Assembly: GCA_013399305.1 (NCBI GenBank)
Contig: VXAI01000039.1
Span: 3,599,683-3,663,682 of the forward strand
DNA: 64,000 bases
Source of the DNA: Rostratula benghalensis
Taxonomy: Eukaryota; Chordata; Aves; Charadriiformes; Rostratulidae
Direction of reading: 5' to 3'
Part shown: positions 25,275-37,718 of the stretch, in pieces
Layout: the number at the start of each line of letters is the position of its first letter
Position numbering within the stretch: position 1 is the stretch's first letter
The notes under the pieces: generated by a model
Told to the model about the DNA's origin: nothing
Seen by the model: the letters and a program-made list of their open reading frames with translations, nothing else
Databases searched by the model: none
Made by a program: the position numbers and the translations under genes

Positions 25275-26656
25275 GACTGCAAATACTTTTGCAATTGTAC
25301 TTTTGTAGTGCATTGGTCAAGATCCAAACAACTAACTAATTTGATATCTTTTATGTCTTAAGGTATTCATGCATTTCATCTGTAGCTGTACTTGCATAAA
25401 GCTGCTTTGTTAAGAGTGTCTTACAAAGTATCCACTAAATTGATATTGCAGGATCAATCATAACCTTTCAAGCAGTAACTGACAGATAATGCTTACTTTC
25501 ACAGAAGTTGACCAGAGTAGATAAGGAATCTGAGCACATTTGTCATTCACAGGTACATTTTTGTTTCAAAGATTCAAGAAGGCTTCCTTATGCAGGATGC
25601 TTTTCTGCACTTGCCTGTGTGCCTGGTTACTGCAGTGTCTTTTCTCAACTTGGAAAAAGAGACCAAGAGCTCAGTAGGGAAGAAGACAGAGCTTTAAGAT
25701 TTGTTTTCCAGGAGAACAGATAAAGGGAAGCATGAACATAATACTTTTGTAATCTCTATTGACTGGATTCCTGGGAGGAGTGTTTCCTAGGATCTGTGTT
25801 AAGAAATGGGAAGGGAATGGGGGATGTGCATGAGTATGTATGTGTGTGTGTGTATATCTGCGCATCATTGGATGGATATTGGAAGGTATTTGTAATCTGT
25901 TTTTCTCTTTTGATGTTTCATTGCATAGAAATTAATCCTGGCTGGTTACTTACCCATGGGTTTGTGAATGTTCTAAGTCTGCATGTACAGAAGCTTCATA
26001 CCTGGCTGAAAGTAATGTCAGGTTACAAAAAAAAATGGTAGGTAACCTCCTTAGTTAAAAGAGCTTACATGGTAATCAAATCCTTATACATCAACCCAAA
26101 CTGACTTTCCTACATTTTCTATTGTATGAGTTTGAATTTACTAAACCCTGACCTGTAAGCCAGAGAAGCTGTATGAATTTACATTAGCTAAAATATCAGA
26201 ATGCCACACGTACATGATGTGTATCATCTCGTAGCAAAGTCAGCGTTATGCACTTGTTTCAGTGTAAGTCACAGGTGTCCTAATGTAACTGTCCTTCTCT
26301 CATTCACATAGTCCTCATAGCTCCAGTGAACCACAGAAGACAAACATCTTACATGATCTGCAGTGTAACTTTGATTTACACGGTTGAGTCATTGACCTGC
26401 CTTACAGTTACTTGAGGCTTGATGTATAGCAATGGACAATAATTGAACTGAAGGTGGCAGAACTGGTATAAAAATAGATATGGAAGGCTAATGAAGTCCA
26501 CTGGCTGAACAAATTCTGTTGAAAAAGAATTTGGTTAAACTGTTTCTCTAAAGACTTGTGTGGCCACAGCCAAAGAAATGGTGTTTTTTCCTTGGTCACA
26601 AGTTTACAGTGTGGTGCTTTTAATGCTTAATATATAGAGAGATATTTAATATGTAC

Positions 26657-26784
26657 GTTCAGCCTGGAGGAGGCTCTGGGGATACCTAATAGCAGCATTC
26701 CAGTACCTGAAAGGGGCCTACAGGAAGGCTGGGGAGGGTCTGTTTACAAAGGCCTGCAGTGACAGAGAAAAAGTAGATTTAAGG
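26657..26784 (+). mobile_element. CR1: Internal CR1 LINE scrap lacking its 3' end
   Basis: Contains gttcagcctgga, ggaggctctggggatacctaa, cagtacctgaaaggggccta, ggctggggagggtctgttta and a shortened gcagtgacagagaaa. It matches the copy at 39,059-39,637 closely, including the variant gtctgtttacaaagg, so the two belong to the same subfamily. A short piece is deleted near 26,770 and similarity stops at about 26,784. CR1 copies normally keep the 3' end, so the missing end implies a later deletion or rearrangement. Confidence 0.88.
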
Positions 26785-26943
26785 TTTCACAGATGCAGCT
26801 TGGAGCAGGCCCTAGTATGCATTTTGGAATTAATTCAGCCTGATTAAGATGGTATGTACAAGCTTACCTAAGGTAAGAACGTGGCCTTATTTTATCAGGG
26901 GAAGTATTTGTGGACGTAGCTTGCTTTATTCACTAAGAAGCAG

Positions 26944-26967
26944 ATTTATTTATTTATTTATTTATTT
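26944..26967. repeat. (ATTT)6 microsatellite
   Basis: Six perfect ATTT units. Confidence 0.95.
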
Positions 26968-28010
26968 CTGCATGTCAACAGCCATAAGTTCCTTCTGTGT
27001 CTGTGTATTCAGCATGTTATTCCCTTTTGGGTTTGGGAGTATCATGCCTCCTCAAAAATATGTCAGAGTCCAACATCAGTCACCTGCAATAAACCTCTAG
27101 TGATTTCTGTTTGGTACAAGCAGAGCAAATGTGGATCATGTTTATTCTGACCTGTTGTGTATCTCAAGTTATATAGGAATAACTTAACTCAAGGGTCTGT
27201 TTGATCATTCAAGAGGTCATCAGAGGAACTTGAGGGACTCCAGTCACTATTTAGATATTGCCCACTGCCTTGGAATAGTTGCAAAGACATCCATCTAGTG
27301 CTGCCGTGCATGGATCTTGGTGCCATAATTGTGGCCTGCTCATAACCAAGTATCAAACTGCTCTTGCCTCCTAGCTTGAAAGGGGAGCTTTCACAAAGTG
27401 TCTGTGTCTCATGCTTCAGAGGAGATGGAGGTGACGGTGAACAGAACAACCAATCCTTTTGACAGATGAAAAAGAAAAGGGGGAGAGGGAGGCGGGGGCA
27501 GGGGAGTTGTCCTGCTGCAGAAAGCCTGGCTAGAATATTTACCAGTGTTCTGGGATATCAATATTCCATCTTGGAAGCTATTCTAAAAATAAGGATACTG
27601 ATTACTCTTGGGACAAGCCATAGAAAAGCATAAATGTAAGTGTGTTTTAGTTCTATCAGTGCTACCATCTTACTTTGTGCCAAGCTAGCAACCAAGTCAC
27701 TGCCATTCTCAGTGTGTTTCTAGGACATTTTTTTGTTTATTTTTTATGTATGTATATTTAGGCAGCCTCATCCGTTAATTTTACGGACAGCTGTTGCACT
27801 TCTGTAATGGCTGAAAAGTCTATTATGTACCTAAGACACATACGAATTGGATGTTGTAATATAAGATATTGTATTACTTAGGGCTATAGACTTTAAAAGG
27901 CACTCAACACCCACCTCAGTAAAACCACCTTTTGATCTCCATAGGGCTTTCAGGAAAGCTGTTGCAGATTTGTTATCCATCTTTTTGAAGTACTTAGAAC
28001 ACGGCAAGAC

Positions 28011-28048
28011 TCTTTCTTTCCTTCTTTCCTTTTTTCTTTCTTTCTTTA
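28011..28048 (+). repeat. CTTT-rich microsatellite
   Basis: Pyrimidine-only run of ctttc and ttct units, slightly interrupted. It ends in ctttag, so it imitates a splice acceptor. Confidence 0.9.
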
Positions 28049-29838
28049 GCCACTGAATTTTTTTCTGTTCATGGAACTCTGTACCTGTTGCAGAGTTGAT
28101 GATCTAGTCAGGCCCCTGGAGCTAATCTGGTACATTGCATCCATCCTGAAAAGGGGCCTTTCAGACCTCACAAAGGAATGTGGAAGAAGTTACTCATTGG
28201 CATGGCAGGATTCCAAAGGCAAAATTCACTCCAAGTCCAACCCAGATCACAGTTGGCTGTTTGAACACCCCCATTCTAAGATTCCATGCTTAATTTATAC
28301 TAAGTTTTGCTTTTCTTATTGGTCTTCAGGATTCATGTCAGCAAGAACAGCCAAAAGATTTTACCTCCACCTAGCTAGTTTGGATTATGCATACATAATG
28401 CCATCACGTTATTCCTGTTATTAGTTTCCTCCTCCCCAATTGTGTTTCTAGTCTATGTGTAAATGGTACAGTTACACCTTTCTTCTGCTGTGGAAAAAGA
28501 ACATAATAAAGAACTTTCCTGACCTTCTTAATCGTGACTTTGGATGTAGAGTTGCCATGGTAACACTGGTCTTTTTAAGTGATTGTTGCACTTACCAGCA
28601 ATTGCTATTTATGCAGTCATTTGAGCTTCTAGTAGAGGGGAAAACAGGTACATACACTAAATAAAACCTTATTTGCACGATTCACATACTCAATAGAGTG
28701 TTGTTTCCTATATAACTAACATTTCTTGATTCTTATAATTTTCCATTTGAGTTATTCTGCTAATTTGTTAAAATCTAGTTTCTTCATCTTTTTTTACATC
28801 CTTGTTTCCAGAGCACTGGCAGTTCAAATGGCTGCATGAAGAGTTTCTGCTCCATTTCTTTCACAGAAGGCACAAAATCCATTTCACCTTTTCTTCTATA
28901 ATTTGATTTATAAAGGAGTATAATCTTAAAGGACTTGCTTAACAGTGCAGTAACAGTATGTTACTTAAATGTTAAATGCGCTTACCCAGTAGTAAAATTT
29001 TGATAAAGCTGATGATAAAAATAATTAATAGTTTAACAAAATAAAACAAAAAAAAAATTACTGCCTTGAGTACAGCTCAACAAATGAAAGGTATGGTATT
29101 CATTTCTAGTTTACTTCTAGGAGTGGGTGATACTAGAAAATTATCTAGAACAAGAATGTGGAAGGAAGAATTAATATTCTTGTCATCCCCACAAATGAAT
29201 GTGTAGTTTTCAAATTGTATAATGACTGTGGTAGAGGGATTTTGCTTCTTGATATCTATTTCCTGCAAGGTCAGCCTTGTGCAATGTAGATCGCTCTTGT
29301 CCTTGGACTCTTCATGGCAATGTGTATAAATAGCTGCCTGCAAAGTTTACGGTAACTATGTATGGCAGCCGCAGTCATGTGGAGTAAGGGAAGACTTTCT
29401 GCTGCAGATCCACTAAAATTGTTTCTTGGACCTTCAGAACTTCTCCTTTGTTATCCTTTGGCCCTGCCTCTCACCCATCCATTAAAAGAGGTTGTTTATT
29501 TGTTGGTTTTAATCAAGTATTCCCAGTGTGATGTCATCAGCTCAGCATAGAATAAGAAAAGCATATCCTGGTGGGCAAAACAGAGGCAGACCTCCTTTGC
29601 ATACTATCAGTGATGGGGGTATTATATGCCTATTGGAATTACAAATGATTTTACAGCGCTTTTATTATTTTAAAGTGCAAGAGACAGTGAGTGTGCAAAG
29701 TAGGAAAGGTATTCCAGCCAAAGGTGATGATATAAGGAAAGACATGGAAGTAAATATAAGATGACAGGAAAATAAGAAATTGTTTGTCAGAATTTATAAA
29801 TGTAAATAACTGATACTGAATTATCCTGGAAGGTATCA

Positions 29839-29878
29839 AATTATATTGATCTCACAACAATTATATTGATCTCTGTAA
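29839..29878 (+). repeat. 20-bp tandem duplication
   Basis: aattatattgatctc occurs twice with a period of 20 bp (29,839-29,853 and 29,859-29,873), separated by acaac. The second unit's tail has diverged. Confidence 0.85.
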
Positions 29879-31119
29879 CAAAATGTTTTGGATTTTGGTA
29901 TGAAACAATACTTAAAATTTTGCTTAGAAGCAATAATAGCCAGAGGAAATTTTTTTAAAACGAAGTATGTGAATGAACATATGAGCCAGAGTCACACAAA
30001 AGCGAATGCCAAGACCAACTATTACTGTGTCTGTCAAGTTTGGAAATATAAACATCATGCCAAAAATGGAAGAAACCATCACAAAGGAGTAAGAATTTTC
30101 ATAGTGGTCAGAACTACATGAAGCTCATTTAGATACTTTGTGAAGTAGCCCTGGAGTAATTAATGGAGAAAATTAATAAAATGTGAGAGTTGTGACTGTT
30201 CAAAATATTAGAGGAAAATAAATATCACCTGTAAAGAAGCCTTTTGTTAAAGGCAATCTAATGAACAAGCAACTGAACACCAGTAGAGATTTTACCCAGG
30301 ATGTTCACTACAAAGTGACATCTTATGGTTTATTTCTGGGTTACCTGGCAGTTGGAATGAGTTCAGAATGCAGAAGGGATGTGAATGGTGGGAGTTTGCG
30401 TTTACCTTCCACTGGTGTTTTTGAGGGTGGTGCTTAGTTCTGCTCCTCTGCTTTTACACATTCACTTCTGGAACCAGAAGTGAAGTCTGTGTTAGGATTT
30501 GGGGAGGAGGGCAGGAGGATTGTATTTATGTGTGTTTAATTTTGTCCTCTAAAATACAGACCTGACTTTTGAAATTCACAGTGGAGGGTGGGTGGGGAGA
30601 CAGAAAGGTAGAACTTAAAATAACACACAGGTAGCACTTCTGTCACATGGAACAAATTTTATTCCACAGCAGGCTTAGCGTTAATGAAGGAAAGAAACCA
30701 CCATTCAGAATTACTATTATTGAGATTGTCCTTGATACTTTATGGGATTATTCAATGTATTCAAGTCAGATTGTTAGCTGACCATCAAACCTCATTTAAC
30801 TTTAATGCACTATATATACTTATGTATGCATTTGAATAAAGATGGTAGCACATGTGGATTGGTAAGACTATGTGGGTGTAAACATGGTAGTCTAAAATAC
30901 TATGCTGTGCTATCAGTCATTTCATACCTTATGTCTGGTTTACACTGATATTGTAACTTGTTTTTCTACACCTGAGCCCTAGTACATTTAAATCTTAACT
31001 TGGCTTAATGAAGAATTCTAGCATGAGGGAGCAGGTATAAGTCTGAGTACAAAAATGTAGTTGTAGGTTGGCAATTAGTGTTTATACTTCCCAGCTAATA
31101 ATAATTTTTTATTCTTCAG

Positions 31120-31324
31120 TGAACAAAAAGCAAGTGAACATACAAATGAACAGCATTTAAAACCTTTGAACTGTTGCAACATGACTGCATCCACTGAGGA
31201 ACAAGATCAAAGGAGGTGCTTGGCCGAACCTCTGAAGGCTCCTCGGTCCCAGCCTTGGCTGTTAGAACACAGAGCTTTGAATCCTGGCATAGCTCTGACA
31301 GAGGTTTCTATGGCTGTGTTTTAA
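31120..31324 (+). other. Exon-like open segment, unassigned protein
   Basis: A good acceptor-like tract (ttttttattcttcag, ending 31,119) is followed by a frame that starts after one base and stays open for 67 codons to TAA at 31,322-31,324. The product begins EQKASEHTNEQHLK and includes RCLAEPLKAPRSQPW and LLEHRALNPGIALTE, a protein-like and low-redundancy composition. A possible but weak donor (gag|gtttct) lies at 31,304. The frame is also open upstream of the acceptor, and a different frame of the same DNA is open over 31,216-31,569, so the region is simply stop-poor as well. I recognise no family. It may be a coding exon, a 3'-terminal exon or chance. Confidence 0.3.
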
Positions 31325-32818
31325 CCCTCCATTTGCCTTCCCGGTGCTATCTTTGGTCTGGCTCCATGGTATCTCAAGGATTAACTGCGTGCATACTCCC
31401 AACAGATTTGCGTGTCTCTTGGCAATATCCAGCTTTAAACCTAATACAGTGGGAGGTCATTCTTCCCATTGCTACACTTCTTATTTGTTTAGATTTCATT
31501 CAGTCACTGGATCTGCCACAAGCTTTAAATTCTTGCATACTTGGTTGGCCAGAGAGCGCACGTGCATAACTTACTGATAAGTGACACATTTTTGTCATTG
31601 TTTCCAGACTGGTGTAGTTCGCTACGCTTGCCTTGTCTGTGCCGTTTTGTGTCTAGTGGTGATCTCTGTCAGATGATCCATGCTAATGCATTTTACTAAG
31701 CTGATACTTCTGACAAAGTACCTGAATAATTTCATTATGCTTGTATAAAAAAAAAATCTTTGTTGTTTTAGCCCATGTCTTTCTAAGCAAAGATGTTAGG
31801 GTGTGTTTCAGATGAGAAAGCAGTAAACCACTTTTCAGGGCTCAGAGTTGTAACATTAGGTACATACCCACCACCTCCTTTGCACTGGTGCCCAGCAAGG
31901 GTAATGGTGCAAGAGTTGTCAAAGGAAGCACAGAGTTGCCATTACCTTAAGACTTTTCGATTGTGCAAGGATGTCTGGGAAGCTTTATTTACTTGGCATT
32001 GCAGTTACTGGAGAAAAAAACCCAGATATTTCTCAATGGGAAAAAAAAAAGAGACAATTGTCTTCTGTGATATCCCTAGCTACCATAAAGAGATTTGTGG
32101 CATCACCAGGAATTTTGACTCTGATCTGAGAAATAAAATGAGACAAATGAAAACTGACAAGCAATAAATATTCTCTTCCCATTTCATTTTCCAAAAGTCC
32201 TTAGAATGTAACACCAAAAATCTGTGCTGAAATGTGCTTGCTTGATTCCCTTAAAACAGGGCATTTCTTACTGCTCTTCAGAAAATATTATCAAATCATT
32301 TTTGGCTGGGCTGTTACTTAAGCAAAGCTCTTCTCTGACTCATATGGTACAAAAGCAGAATAAAATATGTTCTTAACTCTCACTGGCATTCAGTTGGCAA
32401 TTAATTTTGTAGAGCATGGTGCCTTGCTTGGTAGTCAATGATTTATTGAAACACTGTTACTGGTTTACTTTGTTCCAAACTATTTTAAGCACGAAAATGT
32501 ATGTCTCTAATTTGGATTTCTTCATCCCATGACTTAAAACTGAATAAAGGCATTTCAGTCCTGTAACTTTTAACAACAGCTAAACTAATGTTCCCTGTCT
32601 TGGAATAGCAGTTTATGGCTTAATTTTGAACATGCACAGCCATACTTTGGAAATGCTACTCAACTCTACTGCTAGCTGTTTCCAGAATGAAACAAAAAAT
32701 TTCATTTTGAGAATTCTGGAGCGTTAGCTATTACTTCTATACGATTTTATACTTTAAAAAAAAAAATAAAAAAAAATCACATGGTATATAACTGTCCCAA
32801 ACGTTATGCATTACTTAC

Positions 32819-33086
32819 TCAAACTTTGTATGAATTTGAATTTCACGCATGGTTTTCCTGTGTTTTGCAGGTTGCTGATGCCTGGCTGTACCATAATTGA
32901 TGGCTCCTACGCTTGAGAGCAGGGGATGAGACTGCAGGGCAAGGTTGACGCCTTGCTGTTCGTTTTTGTGGCCACCGGGTGTCATTCTAGGAGCAGACTT
33001 TGGGTAGGCTTGGAGCATTACTGTGGCAGCAGCACTGGAGGCTTCACACAGCACTGGAGTTGCTTTGCACCAAAGCAGCCTCTAAA
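32819..33086 (-). other. Exon-like island with splice signals on both strands
   Basis: Minus strand: after an AG at about 33,087 (weak pyrimidine tract) a frame stays open to 32,819, where the donor-like tttga|gtaagt occurs. The product contains ATPVLCEASSAAATVMLQ, YPKSAPRMTPGGHKNEQQ and HPLLSSVGAINYGTARHQQ, which is strikingly protein-like. Plus strand: a very good acceptor (tttcctgtgttttgcag) ends at 32,871 in the same island, but every plus frame after it stops within 15 codons. The island keeps CpGs (cacgca, tacgct, gacgcc, ttcgtt, accggg) that the flanks lack. A CR1 lies 26 bp away. Candidates are a coding exon on the minus strand, a non-coding exon on the plus strand, or a conserved regulatory block. 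Confidence 0.35.
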
Positions 33087-33112
33087 GCAGTGATTATTTA
33101 ACTTTTGTATGT

Positions 33113-33312
33113 ATCACAGAATCACAGGATATCAGGGATTGGAAGGGACCTTGACAGATCATCCAGTCCAATCCCCCTGCCAGAGCAGGAACACCCAGAT
33201 CAGGCCACAGAGGAAGGCGTCCAGACGGGTTTTGAATGTCTCCAGAGAAGGAGACTCCACCACCTCTCTGGGCAGCCCGTTCCAGTGTTCTGTCACCCTC
33301 ACTGTGAAGAAG
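33113..33312 (-). mobile_element. CR1: CR1 LINE 3' end (5'-truncated)
   Basis: Starts with atcacagaatcacaggatat, then gattggaagggaccttgaca, gatcatccagtccaatcccc and ends at gtcaccctcactgtgaagaa. This is the textbook reverse complement of an avian CR1 3' terminus with low divergence, so probably one of the younger copies here. It is cut off abruptly on its 5' side at about 33,312. Confidence 0.96.
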
Positions 33313-34531
33313 TGAATATAGATTTATTTATATATATATATTTTTAATGATTCTAAAGGACAAAAAAGTGACATTAATTTCCATTTCTGCATTCAGATTG
33401 TGAGATAGTGGGATATAACATAAAGTACTGGTGAGTTCAAGTAATTTGTGTTAAGACATTCTGCTAAGACTACATAGGCAGCTGGGAAACTTCTGCATCT
33501 ACACATCAGATTTGCATGAGCTTAAATACAGTATTGTACATACAACTTAAATCCATGAATTTACACAAAACTGAAATTTTGCAATTAAACTGCAGGAAGA
33601 ATGTGGAGGCAGAATGATATCTAGACAGAATGATCTAATCTCTCTCCAGGTTGTTTTTTTTTCCAACTCATGTCTAGCAAAGAGGGAAGTCCTGGGTCCA
33701 CAGCACCATGCAAGGCACCAGTGTGAGCTTAGGTTGGTGTTACACTGAAGAAAGCTTGTTGAATTCAGTGTTTTACATTTTACATACCTTGCTGACCTTG
33801 TTTTAAATCATTTTTAGGAGGGTTTTATGTGGGAGAATGAGTAAATGGGTGCACTGGATATCCTCAAAAACAGGAATAGTAGCATGAAAAAAGCATGTGA
33901 AGAAAAGGAGATGAAAGGTTTAATGAAGTGAAGCAATGTCCGTGGTACATGAGGCAGTAAGGACAGATTTTGGTAGGGCAGGGATTTATGGGCCCTTAGA
34001 AGTAAAGATCTGAAACCTGAATTTAAAGCAGAATGGCACTGGAAGAAAACTGAGATGCAAGCAGAAGTAACAGGATATTAGGAGCACTTTCAACCTACTG
34101 AAGTGAGAGAGAAAAAAGAAATTTTTGTCCTGTATGCGTGCATTTATCTCCAGCTTAGCATATTTGCTTCTTTAAGTGATAAAATACCGCTAAGTCAAAA
34201 GCATTGGTGTCAATTCAGATAAATTACTCTGGAGGCCTCTGTAGAATCCTACTAAATTGCTGAAAAAATATTAAGACTGAGAATGGGCTGATAGTGAAGC
34301 TTTGCAGGTAACACATACTAGAATCTAAGATAATCCTGGAATTCTTGTTCCATGTTGCATGTGATGTTTAAAAAATAGTAATTACATACATCTTATGAAA
34401 AGTTAGTTCCCATTTATTCCAAATTGATCCAATCTCAACAAAGATATCTCAACTTTGTGTTTAATTTTTAAATATATCTGTGCAAATTTTTGTATATGTG
34501 GGCATATATATTTAAATTGTTTTTTCCTTAG

Positions 34532-34677
34532 ATGGCACACAGAGACCACGGAGCTCCAGCCTGACCTACAGAATGCCCAGAGCCTATCAGGGAGCAGATA
34601 TATTTGGACTTCTTGCTAAGTTGAGAGCAAGTTTTATGGCGTGTTTATACTATGCAGGGCTTTGGGGGGTTTGGTGA
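34532..34677 (+). other. Exon-like open segment after a strong acceptor
   Basis: Acceptor-like aattgttttttccttag ends at 34,531. The frame beginning after two bases is open for 47 codons to TGA at 34,675-34,677 and includes RPRSSSLTYRMPRAYQGAD and IFGLLAKLRASF. The only donors are weak (aa|gttgag and aa|gtttta) or a GC-type gaga|gcaagt. A second frame is also open for 28 codons, which weakens the case. No family is recognised. Confidence 0.2.
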
Positions 34678-37620
34678 AGGGGGGCAGACACAGTTGTCCT
34701 CTCCATGAAGGCTGATGCTCCTCCTGCAATCTTAGAGCTGGAATATTTCTCATGTTTAGGATTCCCAAAAGAAGAACGCTCTTTAACTGGACAGGTTGCA
34801 AAAGCTGGCAGCACAAATAATGAATAAATCCTTTATGGTTCTTGTTTTCTAAACTTCTGATCAGTCTCAGCCTGGCATACTCATGACATGGCAATCTTTT
34901 TGTCTTGACTGTGTGGGAATTCTGTTATGAATATCGTGCTTACAGCTGAATTGTTTTAAAGATTTTCTAAGGCAGTTGGACAACTTCTTATTATTAGATA
35001 AGTGAAATACAAACTTTTGTTTTGATTGGATCAGACACAGGAGCACTTCATTCTTTGTTATTCCACTATAGTTGCATTTCTAGTAGTGTCAGAACGTGAA
35101 AACTTGACTCTTTTTGAACCAATAGTTGATTTATTGTTTGTTGGGGTTTTTTTAAAGTATCACACCTACTGCCAATATGTTCTCTTTGGAAGGTATTTCC
35201 ATGGATAATATAGGGTCAGCACTCTCAAAGAACTGGGTTTCGTCGGAACTGTTTTTACATTAGAAACCTAGTCCTTTTTTAAAATCCACATTTCAGACAG
35301 AAGGTTGTGTCCCTATTGCTCTGTGAGCTTTGCACCATTATTGTCTCTACCATGCTGTCTTAGCATCTGCTAGCATTAGGTTCCTCAATGTGACTACTCC
35401 CTCACATGATGCTTTCGTTTCACTTCCCTCTTGCCCCCCAAATTTCTCTTCAGGAAGAGAATGGTGTATATTATGTTCTGTATATATGGTTGAAAAGGAT
35501 TCCGTACACTTGTTACTGTGCAAGTATTAGAGATGGCCATGCCAAAGTAGTGTGCAAGTCCAGTTCAGAAGAGACAGTAGTTGCTGGCATAAGGAATTGC
35601 TGGCTTTTTTTTTCTCATGCTAGAATCTGCCTTCTGAGGGCTTTGGCCATCTTCTGTCAAGCTTTTAACAACTTGCAGAAGTCAAAAGAAAAAGAAGAAA
35701 AAGTCAGGGGACTCCAATCCAGCTGGATAAGCTATCTCCTAATAACTGAAGATAGCAAAACTGTTAAACTCATAAGTTAAGCAGGAGAGTAATATCAGTG
35801 AAACCTGAGGTACAGGAGGATGAGACAGCCAAGTGTGGCTGAGTAATTTAAAATGCAATGATACAGCACTCCAAATCCTTTCCTGTGCATGGTGCCATAT
35901 GCCTCTGCTTCAACTAGCTGTTCTCAATTAAGCATTGAATTCATTCAAATATTACTTTGGCAAAAGTAATATGATCAGAGGTTGTGAATGATCATAATGT
36001 TGCTATTTTTCAAGCTTTTAGTGCTCTATTAAAAATCACTTTGTCATTTCTAATCACTGCTTTAAAGATTGTCCCTTCTATTGCCAATTACCTTGCTTTC
36101 AGGAATAATATCATGAAGTAAATCTAAGCCATGTCCATTCAGTGGCTAGGTACAGGCATGGGAGGTGGATTTCAGATGTTAAAATAAATGTTGTTCCCAT
36201 TCCTTTTAGGGTCGCTAATATTTTAGAGTGTTCTCCTGGATGGGTGCCACCCATTTGGGAGTGAAAATGATATCACTTGTCAGCTTTGTTTTGCCTGAGG
36301 TTATAATAACATGCAGTTCACAAAAAAACTGTTGATATGTGTCTCAACCACCTTTCCTGTGCAGCAGAATATTTATTGATTTATACCTGCCGGAGGGAGC
36401 TTCTTACCAGAAGCTGTCACTAGTGGTACAAGTCTCACCTGGGCTCTTTGAGGCTGATCCTTGACAGGAAACACTCCCTAGCCCCTGGATGTTGCTAAGA
36501 ATCTCAGTTTTCTTCTTATTCATCTCCCATTTTCCTCCTTGTCCCCAGCCTAGCTCTATACAGGCTTAACAGCCAAATAAACTAGCAAATGTTTACAATC
36601 AGGGTTTTAGGCAAAGGATGGGGGGTGGGGGTATGGGAGCGGGGAAATAAGCACGTGAAAAGCTTTTAACTGGGGTTGTGTTTTACAGCTCAGATCTGTA
36701 GCTGCCCTAGTCTGTTTAGCCACCTTCCTACCTCAGCATCAGTATTAGGAATTCAGTGTGCATGACACTTTAATTTTACAAGTGTTGGAGTCGCTTTAGA
36801 ATTTTCTTCCAGCGTCTCCTCTTGCTTTGGTAGTAAATTTTAGGAAAGAGTTTAAATTCTTTGAAGAAAAACAACAGATAGAGGTAGGAAAACTGGGTGC
36901 TTTACAGTGATTGCTGCTACTTCAACTGATACCCAGTTTATTGGGAGGCAAGTTAAGCACTTCTTTTGACTGAGTAGTTTAGTTCCTTAAAAGTTGCTCA
37001 TGTTTTAGCCAGTTGGAGGGATTGCATGGTGGCTGTTCTCTTTGACTTCCTGAGCATGGTAATTTCATTTACGTTCAATGCCACTGTATGCATATTCTGT
37101 GAGGTTTATGATTTCTAAACCAAATGTATTTTGTTAGTGCATGTGATCCTATTGTCAGAGATAACTGCTCTAGCCATATAGCTTTTGGCTGAGATGTATC
37201 TATGATGAGGTCTTGATTTGTGCAAATATGTTCCTGATGCATCTTAATTCTGTACTAGAGACAAAGGTTTTGTTTTTCTTTTTATATCTTTTATAATAAG
37301 TTATGATAAACAGTTTGGGGTCTTGCATGAGATCTAATTACACTATTGGGTTCTTAACGAGACAGCGAAATGGTATGTTGCATGCAGCTAGTAATTACTG
37401 TGAGACTCAGAAGATATATTTGAAAAGGATCTGGTGGTAACTGTTTAAAATATTGCAGCTGCTGCAGAGTTTGTTTTTAATGTTAGGTTGGATATATATT
37501 CATCCACAGTACATCTAGTTACCAAGTCTGACTTAACTAGTAGTTGTCTTGTTTATGATGTTGAGCAATCAACATGAGGGGGGAAATACCATGACTACTT
37601 GATTTTTAGTTTGGATCCCA

Positions 37621-37718
37621 GTGTGTGGGTTTTTTGTTGTTGGGGTTTTTGTTTTGTTTGTTGGCAGTTTTTTTGTTTGTTTGTGTTTTGTTGTTTTTGG
37701 GTTTTTTGTTTTTTTTTA
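37621..37718 (+). repeat. G/T-rich low-complexity tract
   Basis: About 98 bp of T-rich sequence with G interruptions (gttttgtttgttgg, tttttgtttgtttg, tttttgggttttttg). It is the longest of three such tracts in the window and contains no open frame of interest. Confidence 0.9.

Larger units (their letters stand above)
13291..26656. other. Unique non-coding DNA with simple repeats
   Basis: A 13-kb stretch without a recognisable mobile element. It has homopolymer runs (poly-T at 17,610-17,625 and 25,257-25,274), a TG run at 25,835-25,857 and G/T-rich tracts. Two spots stand out and are listed separately: a CpG-retaining block around 17 kb and one exon-like segment at 23.3 kb. Other open frames are short and look like chance. 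Confidence 0.6.
26785..33112. other. Unique DNA with simple repeats and exon-like islands
   Basis: Holds an (ATTT)n run, a CTTT-rich run and a 20-bp tandem duplication, plus two exon-like islands near 31.2 and 32.9 kb listed separately. An open frame of 117 codons at 28,071-28,424 (+) follows a pyrimidine-rich acceptor-like run (…ttctttag at 28,048). Its product resembles nothing I know, and no donor supports it, so I leave it as non-coding. Confidence 0.5.

Noticed and set aside
28071..28424. 117-codon frame after a pyrimidine run ending in ctttag
   Set aside because: The acceptor-like signal is a CTTT microsatellite, no donor follows, and the product is not recognisable.
31262..31295. tRNA B-box-like gctttgaatcctgg
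   Set aside because: No A box at the right distance and no cloverleaf could be drawn, so it is not a tRNA or a clear tRNA-derived SINE.
35406..35780. 124-codon plus-strand frame containing two good acceptor-like tracts
   Set aside because: The frame is open through both putative introns, no donor is good, and the product is not recognisable, so it is left as non-coding.
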